Assembly: GCF_036181745.1 (NCBI RefSeq)
Contig: NZ_CP108080.1
Location: 3,410,001-3,474,000, forward strand
Length of the DNA: 64,000 nt
Direction: 5' to 3'
Source of the DNA: Streptomyces sp. NBC_00259
GTDB lineage: Bacteria > Actinomycetota > Actinomycetes > Streptomycetales > Streptomycetaceae
Part shown: positions 1 through 8,334 of the stretch, one piece after another
Numbering within the stretch: the stretch's first letter is position 1
How the letters are laid out: the number at the start of each line of letters is the position of its first letter
Position numbers and translations under genes: made by a program
Notes under the pieces: model-generated
The model's input: only the letters and a program-made list of their open reading frames with translations
Told to the model about the DNA's origin: nothing
The model's database searches: none

Positions 1-68
1 CCCCGGAACAGCTTGACCAGCTCGCCCACGTGCCGCCGCGCGGGCGAGGGCTCCTTGCCCGACCCCAC
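1..68 (-). CDS. XRE-type regulator, N-terminal fragment (runs off window)
   Basis: Reading leftwards from a GTG at 68 (an alternative GTG is at 77), the first 22 codons encode a basic start containing KEPSPARRHVGELVKLFR. This matches the usual beginning of Streptomyces XRE/DUF5753 helix-turn-helix regulators, where a PSPARR segment precedes helix 1 of the HTH. A purine-rich GGAAGGG lies upstream. Only the N-terminus is inside the window, so the HTH itself cannot be checked. These regulators usually sit next to DUF397 or HATPase genes, but here the neighbour is a divergent hypothetical gene. Confidence 0.5.
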   Translation of the reverse strand, partial: MGSGKEPSPARRHVGELVKLFR

Positions 69-152
69 AGCTCCCACCGCCCTTCCCACATCCGCCCGAT
101 GTGGACCGTGTCCCTCTGGTCACGCTACGCAACCAAGACGATCCTCGGGGGC

Positions 153-563
153 ATGACCAGCGAGAAACTCCCCGATTGGGTCCCGGCATCCGGTGTGCAA
201 CTACGCCTCGCGGGGATCCACTTCGACGCCGTACGCGTCCACGGCGTCCGCGGCGAGGCCGTGCTGCACCACCTCGTCCGGGTCACCGGCGGTCATCCCG
301 GGCCCGTGGTGCGGGAGATGTGGCGCGGGCGGTGGACGTACTTCCTCATCCCGCCGGGCAGCAGCAAGGAGCATCCCTGGCCGCCGGGAGCCGCCTGCTT
401 CGGCCCGTGCGCCCGGGACCAGTACGTCGGCGTCCCCGCCGCGTACGGCAACACGTATCCGCTGTCGTGGCGCGCGGGGCCGCCGGCCGTCGGCGAGTTC
501 GTCGACCCGGAGCTGCTGTTCGCGGTGGTCACCGCGCAGCTGTGCCTGTCCCCGGAGGGCTGA
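153..563 (+). CDS. hypothetical protein, 136 aa
   Basis: I do not recognise the family. The protein starts MTSEKLPDWVPASG and contains a Trp/Arg-rich centre (VVREMWRGRWTYFL) followed by a Pro/Gly/Cys segment around residue 80. An in-frame ATG at 99 would add 18 residues. I prefer 153 because a GGGGG stretch precedes it and the upstream residues look non-conserved. There is no signal peptide or membrane segment. It ends 10 bp before the next gene, so the two are probably co-transcribed. The content suggests a small soluble protein. No function is assigned. Confidence 0.6.
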   Translation: MTSEKLPDWVPASGVQLRLAGIHFDAVRVHGVRGEAVLHHLVRVTGGHPGPVVREMWRGRWTYFLIPPGSSKEHPWPPGAACFGPCARDQYVGVPAAYGNTYPLSWRAGPPAVGEFVDPELLFAVVTAQLCLSPEG

Positions 564-573
564 GCCGGGGATC

Positions 574-2559
574 ATGGCCGGTATGACGGGGTGGAGAGAA
601 GAGTTCGCCGGGCTGATGGAACGCGCCGGGCTGGAGATCGTGGGCGACTGGCCCCGTGACGAGGATGCCCTGCCGCCGCGGGCCGCGTGGCGGCCGGTCG
701 CCGCGATGGGCGCGGAACCGACCGCGTCCGTGCGCTTCGATCGGCCGGACCTCGTCTCCGAGATCAACGCGCAGTGGCACCGGCTCGCCGCCGAGTACGG
801 GGTGATCGGCGCGGACGGCGTGTTCCTCATCGACGTCGGCGATTCCCGCAGTGGTCCGAGGCGTTGGGTCCGGGTGCGGCTCGGCGTCGAGTGGGACCTC
901 GCGGGCGTCCTCGGCGAACGGCCGGGGCGGCCCGAGTTCGTGACCGTGGCGGTCGACGGCGAGTCGCTGCTCGGCGTCACCTGCGAGGAGTACGACGTCT
1001 GGCTGGTCGCCGTGGACCGGATCCGGGAGCGGCAGGAGGAGGCCGCGCAGGCGGAGGCCCGGGAGACGCCCGAGGAGCGCGAGGCGGCGTGGACGTCGCT
1101 CTTCGAGGGGCCGATGCGGCCCACGGAGAAACTGCGCGCGGGCTGGCGTGAGTGGCTCGGGTTCAACCGGTCGGTGCCCGAGGACATGCTGGTGCGGCTG
1201 CTCGACACGGCGCCAGGGTTGCTGTGGCGCAGGGACCTGCCGCCGGGGGTGGTGGACGCCGCCGTCGGCCATCCGGACCGGAACGTACGGGCGCAACTTG
1301 CCGAAGTCCGGCACCCGCTGACCGCAGGGCAGTGGACGCGGCTGATCCTGGGCGAACCGGGTTCCGCGCGCCGCGCGCTGCTCGCCGAGGACGCCGTCCG
1401 GGCGGGCGCGGAGCTGACCGCGGAGGGGTACGAGCGGCTCGCCGGGGACGCATCGGCCCTCGTACGCGCCGAGGCGGCCGGTTTCCCGACGCTGCCCGGC
1501 AGGCTGCGGGCCGCGCTCGCCACCGACCCCGACGCACGGGTCCGCGCCGCCACGTGCACGGCGTGGGAGGACTTGGCTCCCCCGGCGCGGGAGGCGCTGC
1601 TCGGCGACGCCGACTCCGGTGTGCGTGCCGCGGCCTTGCTGCGGCACCACGCGACGCACCCCCTGCCCCGGTCGGTGTTCGAGGAACACGGCTTCGACGA
1701 CGAGGCCGTGGAGACGTGCCGTCTGGAGCGCGGGTTCGCGGAGTACCTGTGCGGGCACGAGGACGCCGCGCGGCGGCGGTCCGTGGCGCGCAATCCCCGT
1801 CTGGACCCGGACCTGGTGGCCGTGCTCGCCGAGGACGACGACGACAGCGTTCGCTTCCAGGTGTCCGTACGGCCCGAGCTCACCGAGGAGCGGCGGGCGG
1901 CGGTCCGGGCGGACGTCGATCCGGACGGTATACGGCACACCCTGCCCTGGGTCCATGCGCTCCACGACGATCCGGAGGCCATGCGCCGCTGCGCGGCCTC
2001 GTCGCATCTCCTCCTGCGCAGCAGCGCCGCCCGTGCGAAGCGTCTCCCGCCCGACGTCGTCGAGCGTCTCGCCCTGGACGAGGACCCGGTCGTACGGCTG
2101 TTCCTGGCCGAGTCCTGCGACGACGCGCCCGCGGACATGCTGCTGGAGGTGTGGCTGTGGTGGAACGGCAGCTTCAGCTTCCCGGGCAGGCCGCGCTCGC
2201 ACCCGAACTTCCCGCGCCGGGATCTGCTCCGGTACGCGGACGACCCGCACCACCGGCTCCGTCAACTGGCCTTGGACGACCCTGACTCGACGCCCGAGCT
2301 GGTGGAGCGCTTCAGCCGGGACCCCCACTGGGAGGTGCGGCGTCGGGCGGCGGAGGACCCACGGCTGTCGCCTGCTTCGGCGGTACGGCTGCTCGACGAC
2401 CCTCACGAAGGGGTGCGCCTGACGGCGATCAGGCATGCGCGGCTGCCCGCGCGGACGCTGGTGCGGCTGCTGCGGGACCTGAAGACGTTCCGCGAGGCCC
2501 TGGTGAACCCGACGCTTCCCGTCGCCGTCATGCGCCGGATCGCCGAGCCGGCCCACTGA
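574..2559 (+). CDS. leucine-rich-variant / HEAT-like repeat protein, 661 aa
   Basis: This is a large soluble protein. Residues 1 to about 190 form a non-repeat N-terminal region, ending in an acidic/basic helical stretch rich in Glu, Ala and Arg. The remainder is a chain of roughly 25-35-residue repeats with the recurring pattern of a small hydrophobic helix, then DPxxxVRxxxA and NPxLPxxxxxxLAxDxDxxVR, typical of LRV/HEAT-like solenoids (for example ARNPRLDPDLVAVLAED and HPDRNVRAQLAE). Such proteins are protein-interaction scaffolds and no enzymatic residues are visible. ATG 583 is an alternative start. The 3' end overlaps the convergent Zn-ribbon/OB-fold gene by 32 bp. Confidence 0.75.
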   Translation: MAGMTGWREEFAGLMERAGLEIVGDWPRDEDALPPRAAWRPVAAMGAEPTASVRFDRPDLVSEINAQWHRLAAEYGVIGADGVFLIDVGDSRSGPRRWVRVRLGVEWDLAGVLGERPGRPEFVTVAVDGESLLGVTCEEYDVWLVAVDRIRERQEEAAQAEARETPEEREAAWTSLFEGPMRPTEKLRAGWREWLGFNRSVPEDMLVRLLDTAPGLLWRRDLPPGVVDAAVGHPDRNVRAQLAEVRHPLTAGQWTRLILGEPGSARRALLAEDAVRAGAELTAEGYERLAGDASALVRAEAAGFPTLPGRLRAALATDPDARVRAATCTAWEDLAPPAREALLGDADSGVRAAALLRHHATHPLPRSVFEEHGFDDEAVETCRLERGFAEYLCGHEDAARRRSVARNPRLDPDLVAVLAEDDDDSVRFQVSVRPELTEERRAAVRADVDPDGIRHTLPWVHALHDDPEAMRRCAASSHLLLRSSAARAKRLPPDVVERLALDEDPVVRLFLAESCDDAPADMLLEVWLWWNGSFSFPGRPRSHPNFPRRDLLRYADDPHHRLRQLALDDPDSTPELVERFSRDPHWEVRRRAAEDPRLSPASAVRLLDDPHEGVRLTAIRHARLPARTLVRLLRDLKTFREALVNPTLPVAVMRRIAEPAH

Positions 2560-2965
2560 TCTGCGGGGCCGGGCGGAACACCGGTACCGTCGCTCCCTCT
2601 CCGTCCTCCTCCCGGAAGGCCACCTCCAGCTCCATGCCGATGCGCAGGTCCGCCTCCGCGCACTCGACGATCTCGGTCATCATCCGCGGCCCCTCGGCGA
2701 GATCGACGACGGCCGCGGTGTAAGGCGTGCGCGCGTCGAAGGGCGGGAGGTCGTTGCGGTGGACGACGGACCAGGAGTAGAGGGTCGCCCGGCCGCTCGC
2801 CCGTTCCCAGGCGGTGTCCTCGCTCCAGCAGTGGGGGCAGAACTCGCGCGGGTAGTGGTGGGCTCGCCCGCAGGTGCCGCAGCGGCGGATGAGCATGCGG
2901 CCCTCGGCGGCGGCGTCCCAGTACGGGCGGGTGAAGTCGTCGATGTCGGGGGTGGCGGCGTTCAC
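2528..2965 (-). CDS. Zn-ribbon / OB-fold (DUF35) protein, 145 aa
   Basis: Members of this family bind acyl-CoA thiolases or lipid-transfer proteins and help hold the acyl substrate. The sequence shows an N-terminal helix with FTRPYWDAAAEGRML, a four-cysteine zinc ribbon (C29, C32, C43, C46 in RRCGTCG and FCPHCW) and a C-terminal OB-fold with YSWSVVHR and YTAAVVDL. The GTG start overlaps the stop of the upstream DoxX gene as GTGA, indicating translational coupling. The usual thiolase partner is not encoded next to it or anywhere in the window. The 3' end overlaps the convergent repeat-protein gene. Confidence 0.9.
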   Translation of the reverse strand: MNAATPDIDDFTRPYWDAAAEGRMLIRRCGTCGRAHHYPREFCPHCWSEDTAWERASGRATLYSWSVVHRNDLPPFDARTPYTAAVVDLAEGPRMMTEIVECAEADLRIGMELEVAFREEDGEGATVPVFRPAPQISGPARRSGA

Positions 2966-3414
2966 AGGAAGAGTCCGATCGCGCTGTCGAGGGACCAGGT
3001 CTGCCAGGACATGGCGAAGAGGGCGACGAGCGAGACCAGCGCCATCATCGCGTTCTGTCCCTGCTCGGCCCAGTCGTGGATCATCAGGACGAGGTAGAGG
3101 AGGTTGAGGACGAGCCCGCCGATGAGGGCGATCGGTGTGAGGAAGCCGGTGACCAGGCCGAGGCCGAGGGCGAGTTCGGCGTAGACGACGACGTACGCCA
3201 TGGCCTTGGGGCGTGGTGCGACGACGCGGTCGAAGCCGTGCTTCACGACCGTCCAGCGGTGCTTCGCGGCCACGTCGGCGGCCCAGGTGATGCCCGTGCC
3301 GCGCTCGAACCAGCCCTTCCTGTCCTTGTGCCGCCAGCTCTCCAGCCACCACAGCCCGAGCCCGATGCGGAGGACGGCGAGCCATTCGGCGCCGGTGAGC
3401 CAGATGGTCTGCAT
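2962..3414 (-). CDS. DoxX-family membrane protein, 150 aa
   Basis: An integral membrane protein with four predicted hydrophobic segments (about residues 9-26, 72-92, 95-113 and 120-140) and the DoxX-like features LRIGLGLWWLESW near the start and LGLGLVTGFLTP in the middle. DoxX proteins are linked with quinone, thiosulfate or redox functions, but most Streptomyces members are uncharacterised. It is the first gene of a two-gene unit with the Zn-ribbon/OB-fold gene. The island palindrome at 3437-3451 lies 22 bp upstream, between it and the divergent monooxygenase gene, so both directions could be controlled from it. Confidence 0.85.
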   Translation of the reverse strand: MQTIWLTGAEWLAVLRIGLGLWWLESWRHKDRKGWFERGTGITWAADVAAKHRWTVVKHGFDRVVAPRPKAMAYVVVYAELALGLGLVTGFLTPIALIGGLVLNLLYLVLMIHDWAEQGQNAMMALVSLVALFAMSWQTWSLDSAIGLFL

Positions 3415-3436
3415 CCCGGGGACCCCTCCCTCGATT

Positions 3437-3451
3437 CTGACGGTACGTCAG
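3437..3451. promoter_or_regulatory. island operator, copy 1
   Basis: CTGACGGTACGTCAG: hexamer arms CTGACG/CGTCAG around a 3-bp spacer. It lies between the divergent DoxX gene (start 3414) and flavin monooxygenase gene (start 3533). It is one of seven near-identical sites in the first 23 kb. Its symmetry and length fit a dimeric TetR-type repressor, but the regulator is unknown. Confidence 0.7.
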
Positions 3452-3532
3452 TTCACCGGACGGGAAGCTGTACGCGCAAGAGGTAGGCGACCGTGACCGA
3501 TTCGCAATGGTGCGCCGTTACGCTGTGCGCTC

Positions 3533-4681
3533 ATGCCTGATCACAGAGCCATGGATCTCACGAACGACCGCCCCGTGTACGTCATCGGGGCCGGACCCGG
3601 CGGTCTCGCCGTCGCCGCAGCCCTGCGGGAGCGGGGCGTACGGGCGGTGGTGCTGGAGAAGTCGGAGTCCGTCGGGGCGTCCTGGCGCGGGCACTACGAC
3701 CGGCTGCACCTGCACACCACCCGACGGCTGTCGGGGCTGCCGGGACTCCCGATGCCCCGGCGGTTCGGGCGCTGGGTGTCGCGGGACGACGTGGTCCGTT
3801 ACCTGGAGAAGTACGCCGATTTCCACGAGCTGGAGCTGGTGACGGGAGTGGAGGTCACCCGGATCGAGCCCGCCGGGTCCGACTGGGTGCTGCACGCGTC
3901 CGGCGGGCGCCTGCTCACCGGGCGGGCCGTCGTGGTGGCGACCGGCTTCAACCACACCCCGCGCCTGCCGGACTGGCCGGGCCTGGACACGTACACGGGC
4001 GAGCTGCTGCATGCCTCCGCGTACCGCGACGCCGCCCCGTACGCAGGGAAGGACGTCCTGGTCATCGGCGCCGGCAACACGGGCGCCGAGATAGCCGTCG
4101 ACCTCATGGAGGGCGGCGCCGCACGGGTGCGGCTCGCCATACGCACCGTTCCGCACATCGTGCGCCGCTCCACGGCCGGCTGGCCCGCCCAGCGCACCGG
4201 CATCCTGGTCCGCCGACTGCCGGTCCGGCTGGTCGACAAGGCGGGCGGCCTCATGGGCCGGATCTCCGTGCCCGACCTGTCGGCCCACGGCCTGCCCCGC
4301 CCGGACACGGGCCTCTACTCCCGTGTGCGGCAGGGCGCGATCCCGGTGCAGGACGTGGGGCTGATCGACGCGATCCGGTCCGGACGCGTCGAGGTCGTCA
4401 CGGCGGTCGAATCGTTCGACGAGTCCAAGGTCGCCCTCGCGGGCGGCTCACCCATCGCCCCCGACACGGTCATCGCCGCCACGGGCTACACCCGCGCCCT
4501 GGAACCCCTGGTCGGCCACCTCGGCGTCCTGGACGACCGTGGCCGCCCTCTCGTCCACGGCGCCCGGGCCCCGAAGCAGGCACCCGGGCTGTACTTCACC
4601 GGCTTCACCAACCCGATCAGCGGGATGTTCCGCGAGATGGCCCTGGACGCCCGGAAGATCGCGAAGGCGCTCTCCCGCTGA
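3533..4681 (+). CDS. FAD-dependent monooxygenase, CzcO/YUCCA-like, 382 aa
   Basis: A flavin- and NADPH-binding oxygenase of the class that hydroxylates or Baeyer-Villiger-oxidises small organic substrates. The FAD Rossmann motif GAGPGG is at about residues 19-24, and the Glu ending the second strand (LEKSESVGASW) follows. An NADPH motif GAGNTG lies near 184. The ATG(Y/F)-type motifs VVATGFNHTP and VIAATGYTRALEPL frame the active-site region. The start at 3533 has no clear ribosome site and Met at 3551 is an alternative. The gene is divergent from the DoxX unit across the island operator, which suggests a role in the same catabolic route. Confidence 0.88.
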   Translation: MPDHRAMDLTNDRPVYVIGAGPGGLAVAAALRERGVRAVVLEKSESVGASWRGHYDRLHLHTTRRLSGLPGLPMPRRFGRWVSRDDVVRYLEKYADFHELELVTGVEVTRIEPAGSDWVLHASGGRLLTGRAVVVATGFNHTPRLPDWPGLDTYTGELLHASAYRDAAPYAGKDVLVIGAGNTGAEIAVDLMEGGAARVRLAIRTVPHIVRRSTAGWPAQRTGILVRRLPVRLVDKAGGLMGRISVPDLSAHGLPRPDTGLYSRVRQGAIPVQDVGLIDAIRSGRVEVVTAVESFDESKVALAGGSPIAPDTVIAATGYTRALEPLVGHLGVLDDRGRPLVHGARAPKQAPGLYFTGFTNPISGMFREMALDARKIAKALSR

Positions 4682-4727
4682 CGCCCCGGGGACACGGACG
4701 GCCGCGCCGGACCCCGGCGCGGCTCCC

Positions 4728-4853
4728 TTCTCCGGGGCGGTGCGGCAACCTTCTCCGGGCGGTACGGCAACCCTCTCCCGGGCGGCGCGGCAACCCTTTC
4801 CGGGCGGTACGGCCGGCCGCCTCGGCGCGGTACGGCCGGCCGCCTCGGCGTGG
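4728..4853. repeat. degenerate tandem repeats in the 4.68-5.03 kb spacer
   Basis: About five imperfect copies of a 22-26 bp unit built on CGGCAACC(C/T)T(C/T)TCCGGGCGGTACGG, the last two changed to a GGCCGGCCGCCTCGGCG version. They lie between the monooxygenase stop and the two operators in front of the acyl-CoA synthetase. Each unit is roughly self-complementary, so the transcript could form stacked hairpins and act as a terminator. No ORF of note lies here. Confidence 0.6.
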
Positions 4854-4940
4854 TACGGGCGGCCCCCCGTGGGCTTTTGGCGCGTTTCCGAGGATGCGAC
4901 ATGCCCCGGACGGGGCATGGATTGCATGCACGACGGGTTC

Positions 4941-4955
4941 CTGACTGTCCGTCAG
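4941..4955. promoter_or_regulatory. island operator, copy 2
   Basis: CTGACTGTCCGTCAG. It is the distal member of a pair spaced 24 bp centre to centre in front of the ADP-forming acyl-CoA synthetase, the only place in the window where two copies stand in tandem at one promoter. Confidence 0.7.
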
Positions 4956-4964
4956 CTCTGTAAT

Positions 4965-4979
4965 CTGACTATGCGTCAG
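4965..4979. promoter_or_regulatory. island operator, copy 3
   Basis: CTGACTATGCGTCAG, 48 bp before the acyl-CoA synthetase start codon at 5028. The TGACTATG part overlaps a plausible -10 region, so occupation would block polymerase. The 24-bp spacing from copy 2 would place two dimers on nearly the same DNA face. Confidence 0.7.
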
Positions 4980-5027
4980 TTGACGGCTTGGCCGACGAGC
5001 GCCGACGAGCAAGGAGCGGGCGGAACG

Positions 5028-7250
5028 ATGCTTGGATCAACCCATGGCACCTTCACCACCGATCTCCGCGCCCGAGTCGTGGCCTGCGGGGAGCAGACCG
5101 GGCCCACTGTCCACGGCATCGCCGCGAGCGAGGGCGACCTGGACGTCAGCGGCCGTCCGCTGTTCGCGCCCGTCCCCGATCTCGACCGGTTCTTCCGGCC
5201 CGAGTCGGTCGCCGTCGTCGGCGCGTCCGACGCCGAAGGGCGGCCCAACACCGGGATCACGCGGCAGCTGATCGCCTGGGCCGAGCGGGTCGGCGCGCGG
5301 CTGCATCCCGTGCATCCCAGCCGGACCGCCGTCTTCGGGCGGCCCTGCGTGCCGTCCGTCGCGGATCTGCCGGAGCCCGTCGACCTGGCCGTGCTGCTCG
5401 TCGGCGACCCGCTGCCCGTGATCGAGGAACTCGGGCAGGCGAAGGTGAAGTTCGCGGTGGCCTTCGCCTCCGGGTTCGCCGAGACCGGCGAGGAGGGCGC
5501 GGACGCCCAGCGACGGCTGGCCGCGGCCGTGGAGCGGTCCGGGGTGCGGATGCTCGGGCCGAACACCAACCTCAACGCCTTCGAGCGGTTCCGCGACGAC
5601 CTCGAAGGGCCGGCCATCGCGCTGATCACCCAGTCCGGCCACCAGGGCCGCCCGGTGTTCACCATGCAGGAGCTGGGCGTACGGCTCTCGCACTGGGCGC
5701 CGACCGGCAACGAGGCCGATCTGGAGACCGCCGACTTCATCTCGTACTTCGCCGGGCGGCCCGAGGTCGGCGCGATCGCCTGCTACGTGGAGGGGCTCAA
5801 GGACGGCCGGTCGTTCCTGCTCTCTGCGGACCGGGCGGCGCGCGCCGGCGTGCCCGTCGTGGCCGTGAAGGTCGGCCGCACCGAGGCCGGCGCGCGGACG
5901 GCCGCCTCGCACACGGGCAAGCTCACCGGCGCCGACCAGGTCGTGGACGCGGCGATGCGCCAGTACGGCGTGATCCGCGTCGACGGGCTGGACGAACTCC
6001 AGGACACCGCCGCCCTGCTGGCGCGGGCGCGCCGGCCCCGGGCCGACGGGGTCGTCGTCTACTCGATCTCGGGCGGGACGGGCGCGCACTTCTCGGATCT
6101 CGCGACCGCGGCGGGGCTGCGGCTGCCGCCGCTGTCCGGGGCCAAGCAGGCCGAACTGCACCAGTGGATACCGGAGTACCTGAACGTCGCCAACCCCGTC
6201 GACAACGGCGGCCACCCGGTCGGCGACTGGCGCGGCCGGAAGATCATCGACGCGATCCTCGCAGATCCTCAGGTCGGCGTGCTGATCTGCCCGATCACCG
6301 GCCCCTTCCCGCCCATGAGCGACAGGCTCGCCCAGGACCTCGTGGACGCGGCGGAGGAGACGGACAAACTGGTGTGTGTGGTGTGGGGTTCGCCGGTCGG
6401 CACGGAGGAGGCCTACCGGACGACGCTGCTCGGGTCGTCACGGGTCGCCACCTTCCGTACGTTCGGCAACTGCATCACCGCCGTCAAGGCGTATCTGGAC
6501 CACCACCGCTTCACCACCGGCTACCGCTCGGCCTTCGACGAGGCACCCCGCACCCTCTCCCCCTCCTTCCGCAAGGCCCAGGCGCTGCTGCGCCCCGGCC
6601 ACCGGCTGAGCGAGCACGCGGCGAAGCAGCTGCTGCGGGCGTACGGCATCCGCGTACCGCGCGAGCAGTTGGTGACCAGCGCGGCGGCCGCGGTCCGGGC
6701 GGCGGGGCTGGTCGGCTATCCGGTGGTGATGAAGGCGTCCGCGCCGCAGCTGGCCCACAAGACCGAGCTGGGTCTGGTGAAGATCGGGCTGACCTCGGCG
6801 AGCCAGGTCCGCGACGCCTATCGCGAACTGACCGACATCGCCCGCTACGAGAACATCGACCTGGACGGCATTCTGGTCTGCCAGATGGTCGAGCGCGGCG
6901 TCGAGATGGTCGTCGGCGTCACCCAGGACGCGCTCTTCGGGCCGACGGTGACGGTGGGGCTGGGCGGGGTGCTGGTGGAGGTGCTCCAGGACGCGGCCGT
7001 GCGGGTCCCGCCGTTCGGCGAGGAGCAGGCACGCTCGATGCTCGGCGAACTCCGCGGGCGGGCCCTGCTCGACGGGGTCAGGGGCGGGCCACCGGTGGAC
7101 GTCGACGCGCTCGTCGAGGTCGTCCTGAGGATCCAGCGGATGGCGCTGGAGCTCGGCGGGGACCTCTCCGAGCTGGACATCAACCCGCTGATGGTGCTGC
7201 CGCGCGGGCAGGGCGCGGTGGCGCTGGACGCGCTCGCCGTGTGCCGCTGA
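5028..7250 (+). CDS. ADP-forming acyl-CoA synthetase (acetate-CoA ligase family), 740 aa
   Basis: A fused enzyme that makes an acyl-CoA from a carboxylic acid, CoA and ATP through a phospho-His intermediate. Domain order is CoA-binding Rossmann (about 45-145, starting FFRPESVAVVGAS), succinyl-CoA-synthetase-like flavodoxin domains (about 170-480, with the family motif SHTGKLTGAD) and a C-terminal ATP-grasp domain (about 515-735, with GYPVVMKASAPQLAHKTELGLV and a final LDINPLMV). The ATG at 5028 is chosen because AAGGAGCGG precedes it. The gene sits behind a pair of island operators and ends 46 bp before the crotonase gene, so the two probably form an operon. The substrate cannot be read from sequence. 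Confidence 0.9.
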   Translation: MLGSTHGTFTTDLRARVVACGEQTGPTVHGIAASEGDLDVSGRPLFAPVPDLDRFFRPESVAVVGASDAEGRPNTGITRQLIAWAERVGARLHPVHPSRTAVFGRPCVPSVADLPEPVDLAVLLVGDPLPVIEELGQAKVKFAVAFASGFAETGEEGADAQRRLAAAVERSGVRMLGPNTNLNAFERFRDDLEGPAIALITQSGHQGRPVFTMQELGVRLSHWAPTGNEADLETADFISYFAGRPEVGAIACYVEGLKDGRSFLLSADRAARAGVPVVAVKVGRTEAGARTAASHTGKLTGADQVVDAAMRQYGVIRVDGLDELQDTAALLARARRPRADGVVVYSISGGTGAHFSDLATAAGLRLPPLSGAKQAELHQWIPEYLNVANPVDNGGHPVGDWRGRKIIDAILADPQVGVLICPITGPFPPMSDRLAQDLVDAAEETDKLVCVVWGSPVGTEEAYRTTLLGSSRVATFRTFGNCITAVKAYLDHHRFTTGYRSAFDEAPRTLSPSFRKAQALLRPGHRLSEHAAKQLLRAYGIRVPREQLVTSAAAAVRAAGLVGYPVVMKASAPQLAHKTELGLVKIGLTSASQVRDAYRELTDIARYENIDLDGILVCQMVERGVEMVVGVTQDALFGPTVTVGLGGVLVEVLQDAAVRVPPFGEEQARSMLGELRGRALLDGVRGGPPVDVDALVEVVLRIQRMALELGGDLSELDINPLMVLPRGQGAVALDALAVCR

Positions 7251-7276
7251 TCCGACGCCGACTGATCCGACGCCGA
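7247..7276. repeat. 15-bp perfect tandem duplication over a stop codon
   Basis: CTGATCCGACGCCGA occurs twice head to tail. The first copy contains the TGA that ends the acyl-CoA synthetase gene. It looks like a recent slippage event and has no obvious role. Confidence 0.8.
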
Positions 7277-7296
7277 CGTATTGGAGCCGTACCCCC

Positions 7297-8112
7297 ATGA
7301 CTTCCTCCCCCGAAGAGTCCGTCGAGTCATTGGTACTGCACGCCACCGACAACGGCGTCTCGTGGATCACCCTCAACCACCCCGAGGCCATGAACGCCGT
7401 CACCTGGGACCAGCGCGAACGCGTCATCGCGCTGCTCGCGGACGCCTCGGCCGACCCCGGTGTACGGGCCGTCGTGATCACCGCCACGGGCAAGGGGTTC
7501 TGCGCGGGCGCCGATCTGCGCGGCGCCCCGGCGGGCCGTGCGGTGCCGGTCGCGGGCGATGTGGCCCGGACGATCCGGCTCGGCGCACAGCGGTTCGTCG
7601 CGGCCGTCCTCGACTGCGAGAAGCCCGTGATCGCGGCGGTGAACGGCGTCGCGGCCGGTATCGGCGCGCACCTCGCGTTCGCCTGCGATCTGGTCCTCGC
7701 CGCCGAATCCGCCCGCTTCATCGAGGTGTTCGTACGCCGCGGACTCGTCCCGGACGGCGGCGGCGCGTATCTGCTGCCGCGACTGGTCGGGCCGCAGCGC
7801 GCGAAGGAGTTGATGTTCTTCGGCGACGCGCTGTCCGCGGCCGACGCCGAACGGATGGGCCTGGTCAACCGGGTCGTGGCGACGGAGGAGCTGGAGAAGA
7901 CCGCCCGCGAGTGGGCCGGCCGTCTCGCCCAGGGCCCGACCCGCTCCCTGGCCCTCACCAAGCAACTGGTGAACGCCTCCCTCGACACCGACCGGGCGTC
8001 GGCCTTCGCCGCCGAAGCCGCGGCGGTCGAGATCGCCATGACGACCACGGACGCCAACGAGGGCGTCGCGAGCTTCGTGGAGCGACGCACGCCGGAGTAC
8101 CGGGGGCGCTAG
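7297..8112 (+). CDS. enoyl-CoA hydratase/isomerase (crotonase) family, 271 aa
   Basis: Crotonase fold with LNHPEAMNAVT near the start, the oxyanion-hole segment KGFCAGADLRG (about 66-76) and GVAAGIGAHLAFACDLV (about 116-132). The two catalytic glutamates of classical hydratases are absent: His stands at the GGGCEL position and Phe at the QPE position. Instead the protein carries LVPDGGG, with an Asp placed as in PaaG-like isomerases. Isomerisation or another crotonase reaction is therefore more likely than hydration. It follows the acyl-CoA synthetase gene. Its TAG stop lies at the left end of an inserted mobile element. Confidence 0.88.
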   Translation: MTSSPEESVESLVLHATDNGVSWITLNHPEAMNAVTWDQRERVIALLADASADPGVRAVVITATGKGFCAGADLRGAPAGRAVPVAGDVARTIRLGAQRFVAAVLDCEKPVIAAVNGVAAGIGAHLAFACDLVLAAESARFIEVFVRRGLVPDGGGAYLLPRLVGPQRAKELMFFGDALSAADAERMGLVNRVVATEELEKTAREWAGRLAQGPTRSLALTKQLVNASLDTDRASAFAAEAAAVEIAMTTTDANEGVASFVERRTPEYRGR

Positions 8113-8317
8113 GCCGTGTCTGACAAATCCCGCCTGGCGCGCGACGCCCGGCACCCGCACTCGCTGCGTTGTCGGAGCCATCCAAGTACGTCCAGTACGA
8201 GGATGCCCTCCCCCAGCCTTCGGCCGGGGGCACCCCCACCGCCTTGCGATTGCACGCACCGGACGCCGCGCACCCCGCCCTGCGGGCGGACGGCGCCATT
8301 TGTCAGACACGGCCTAG
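8109..8317. mobile_element. MITE-like element with 20-bp perfect terminal inverted repeats
   Basis: CTAGGCCGTGTCTGACAAAT at 8109-8128 is matched exactly in reverse complement at 8298-8317, bounding a 209-bp non-coding segment. The inside holds a strong GC hairpin (near CCCCCAGCCTTCGGCCGGGGG, about 8211-8231) and no gene. Size, perfect ends and lack of a transposase fit a non-autonomous miniature element, and similar ends are, from memory, common in Streptomyces genomes. The left end supplies the stop codon of the crotonase gene. The palindromic CTAG may be the target or part of the terminus, so the exact ends are uncertain to 2-4 bp. Confidence 0.75.
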
Positions 8318-8334
8318 GACACGCCCCCGGCCCG

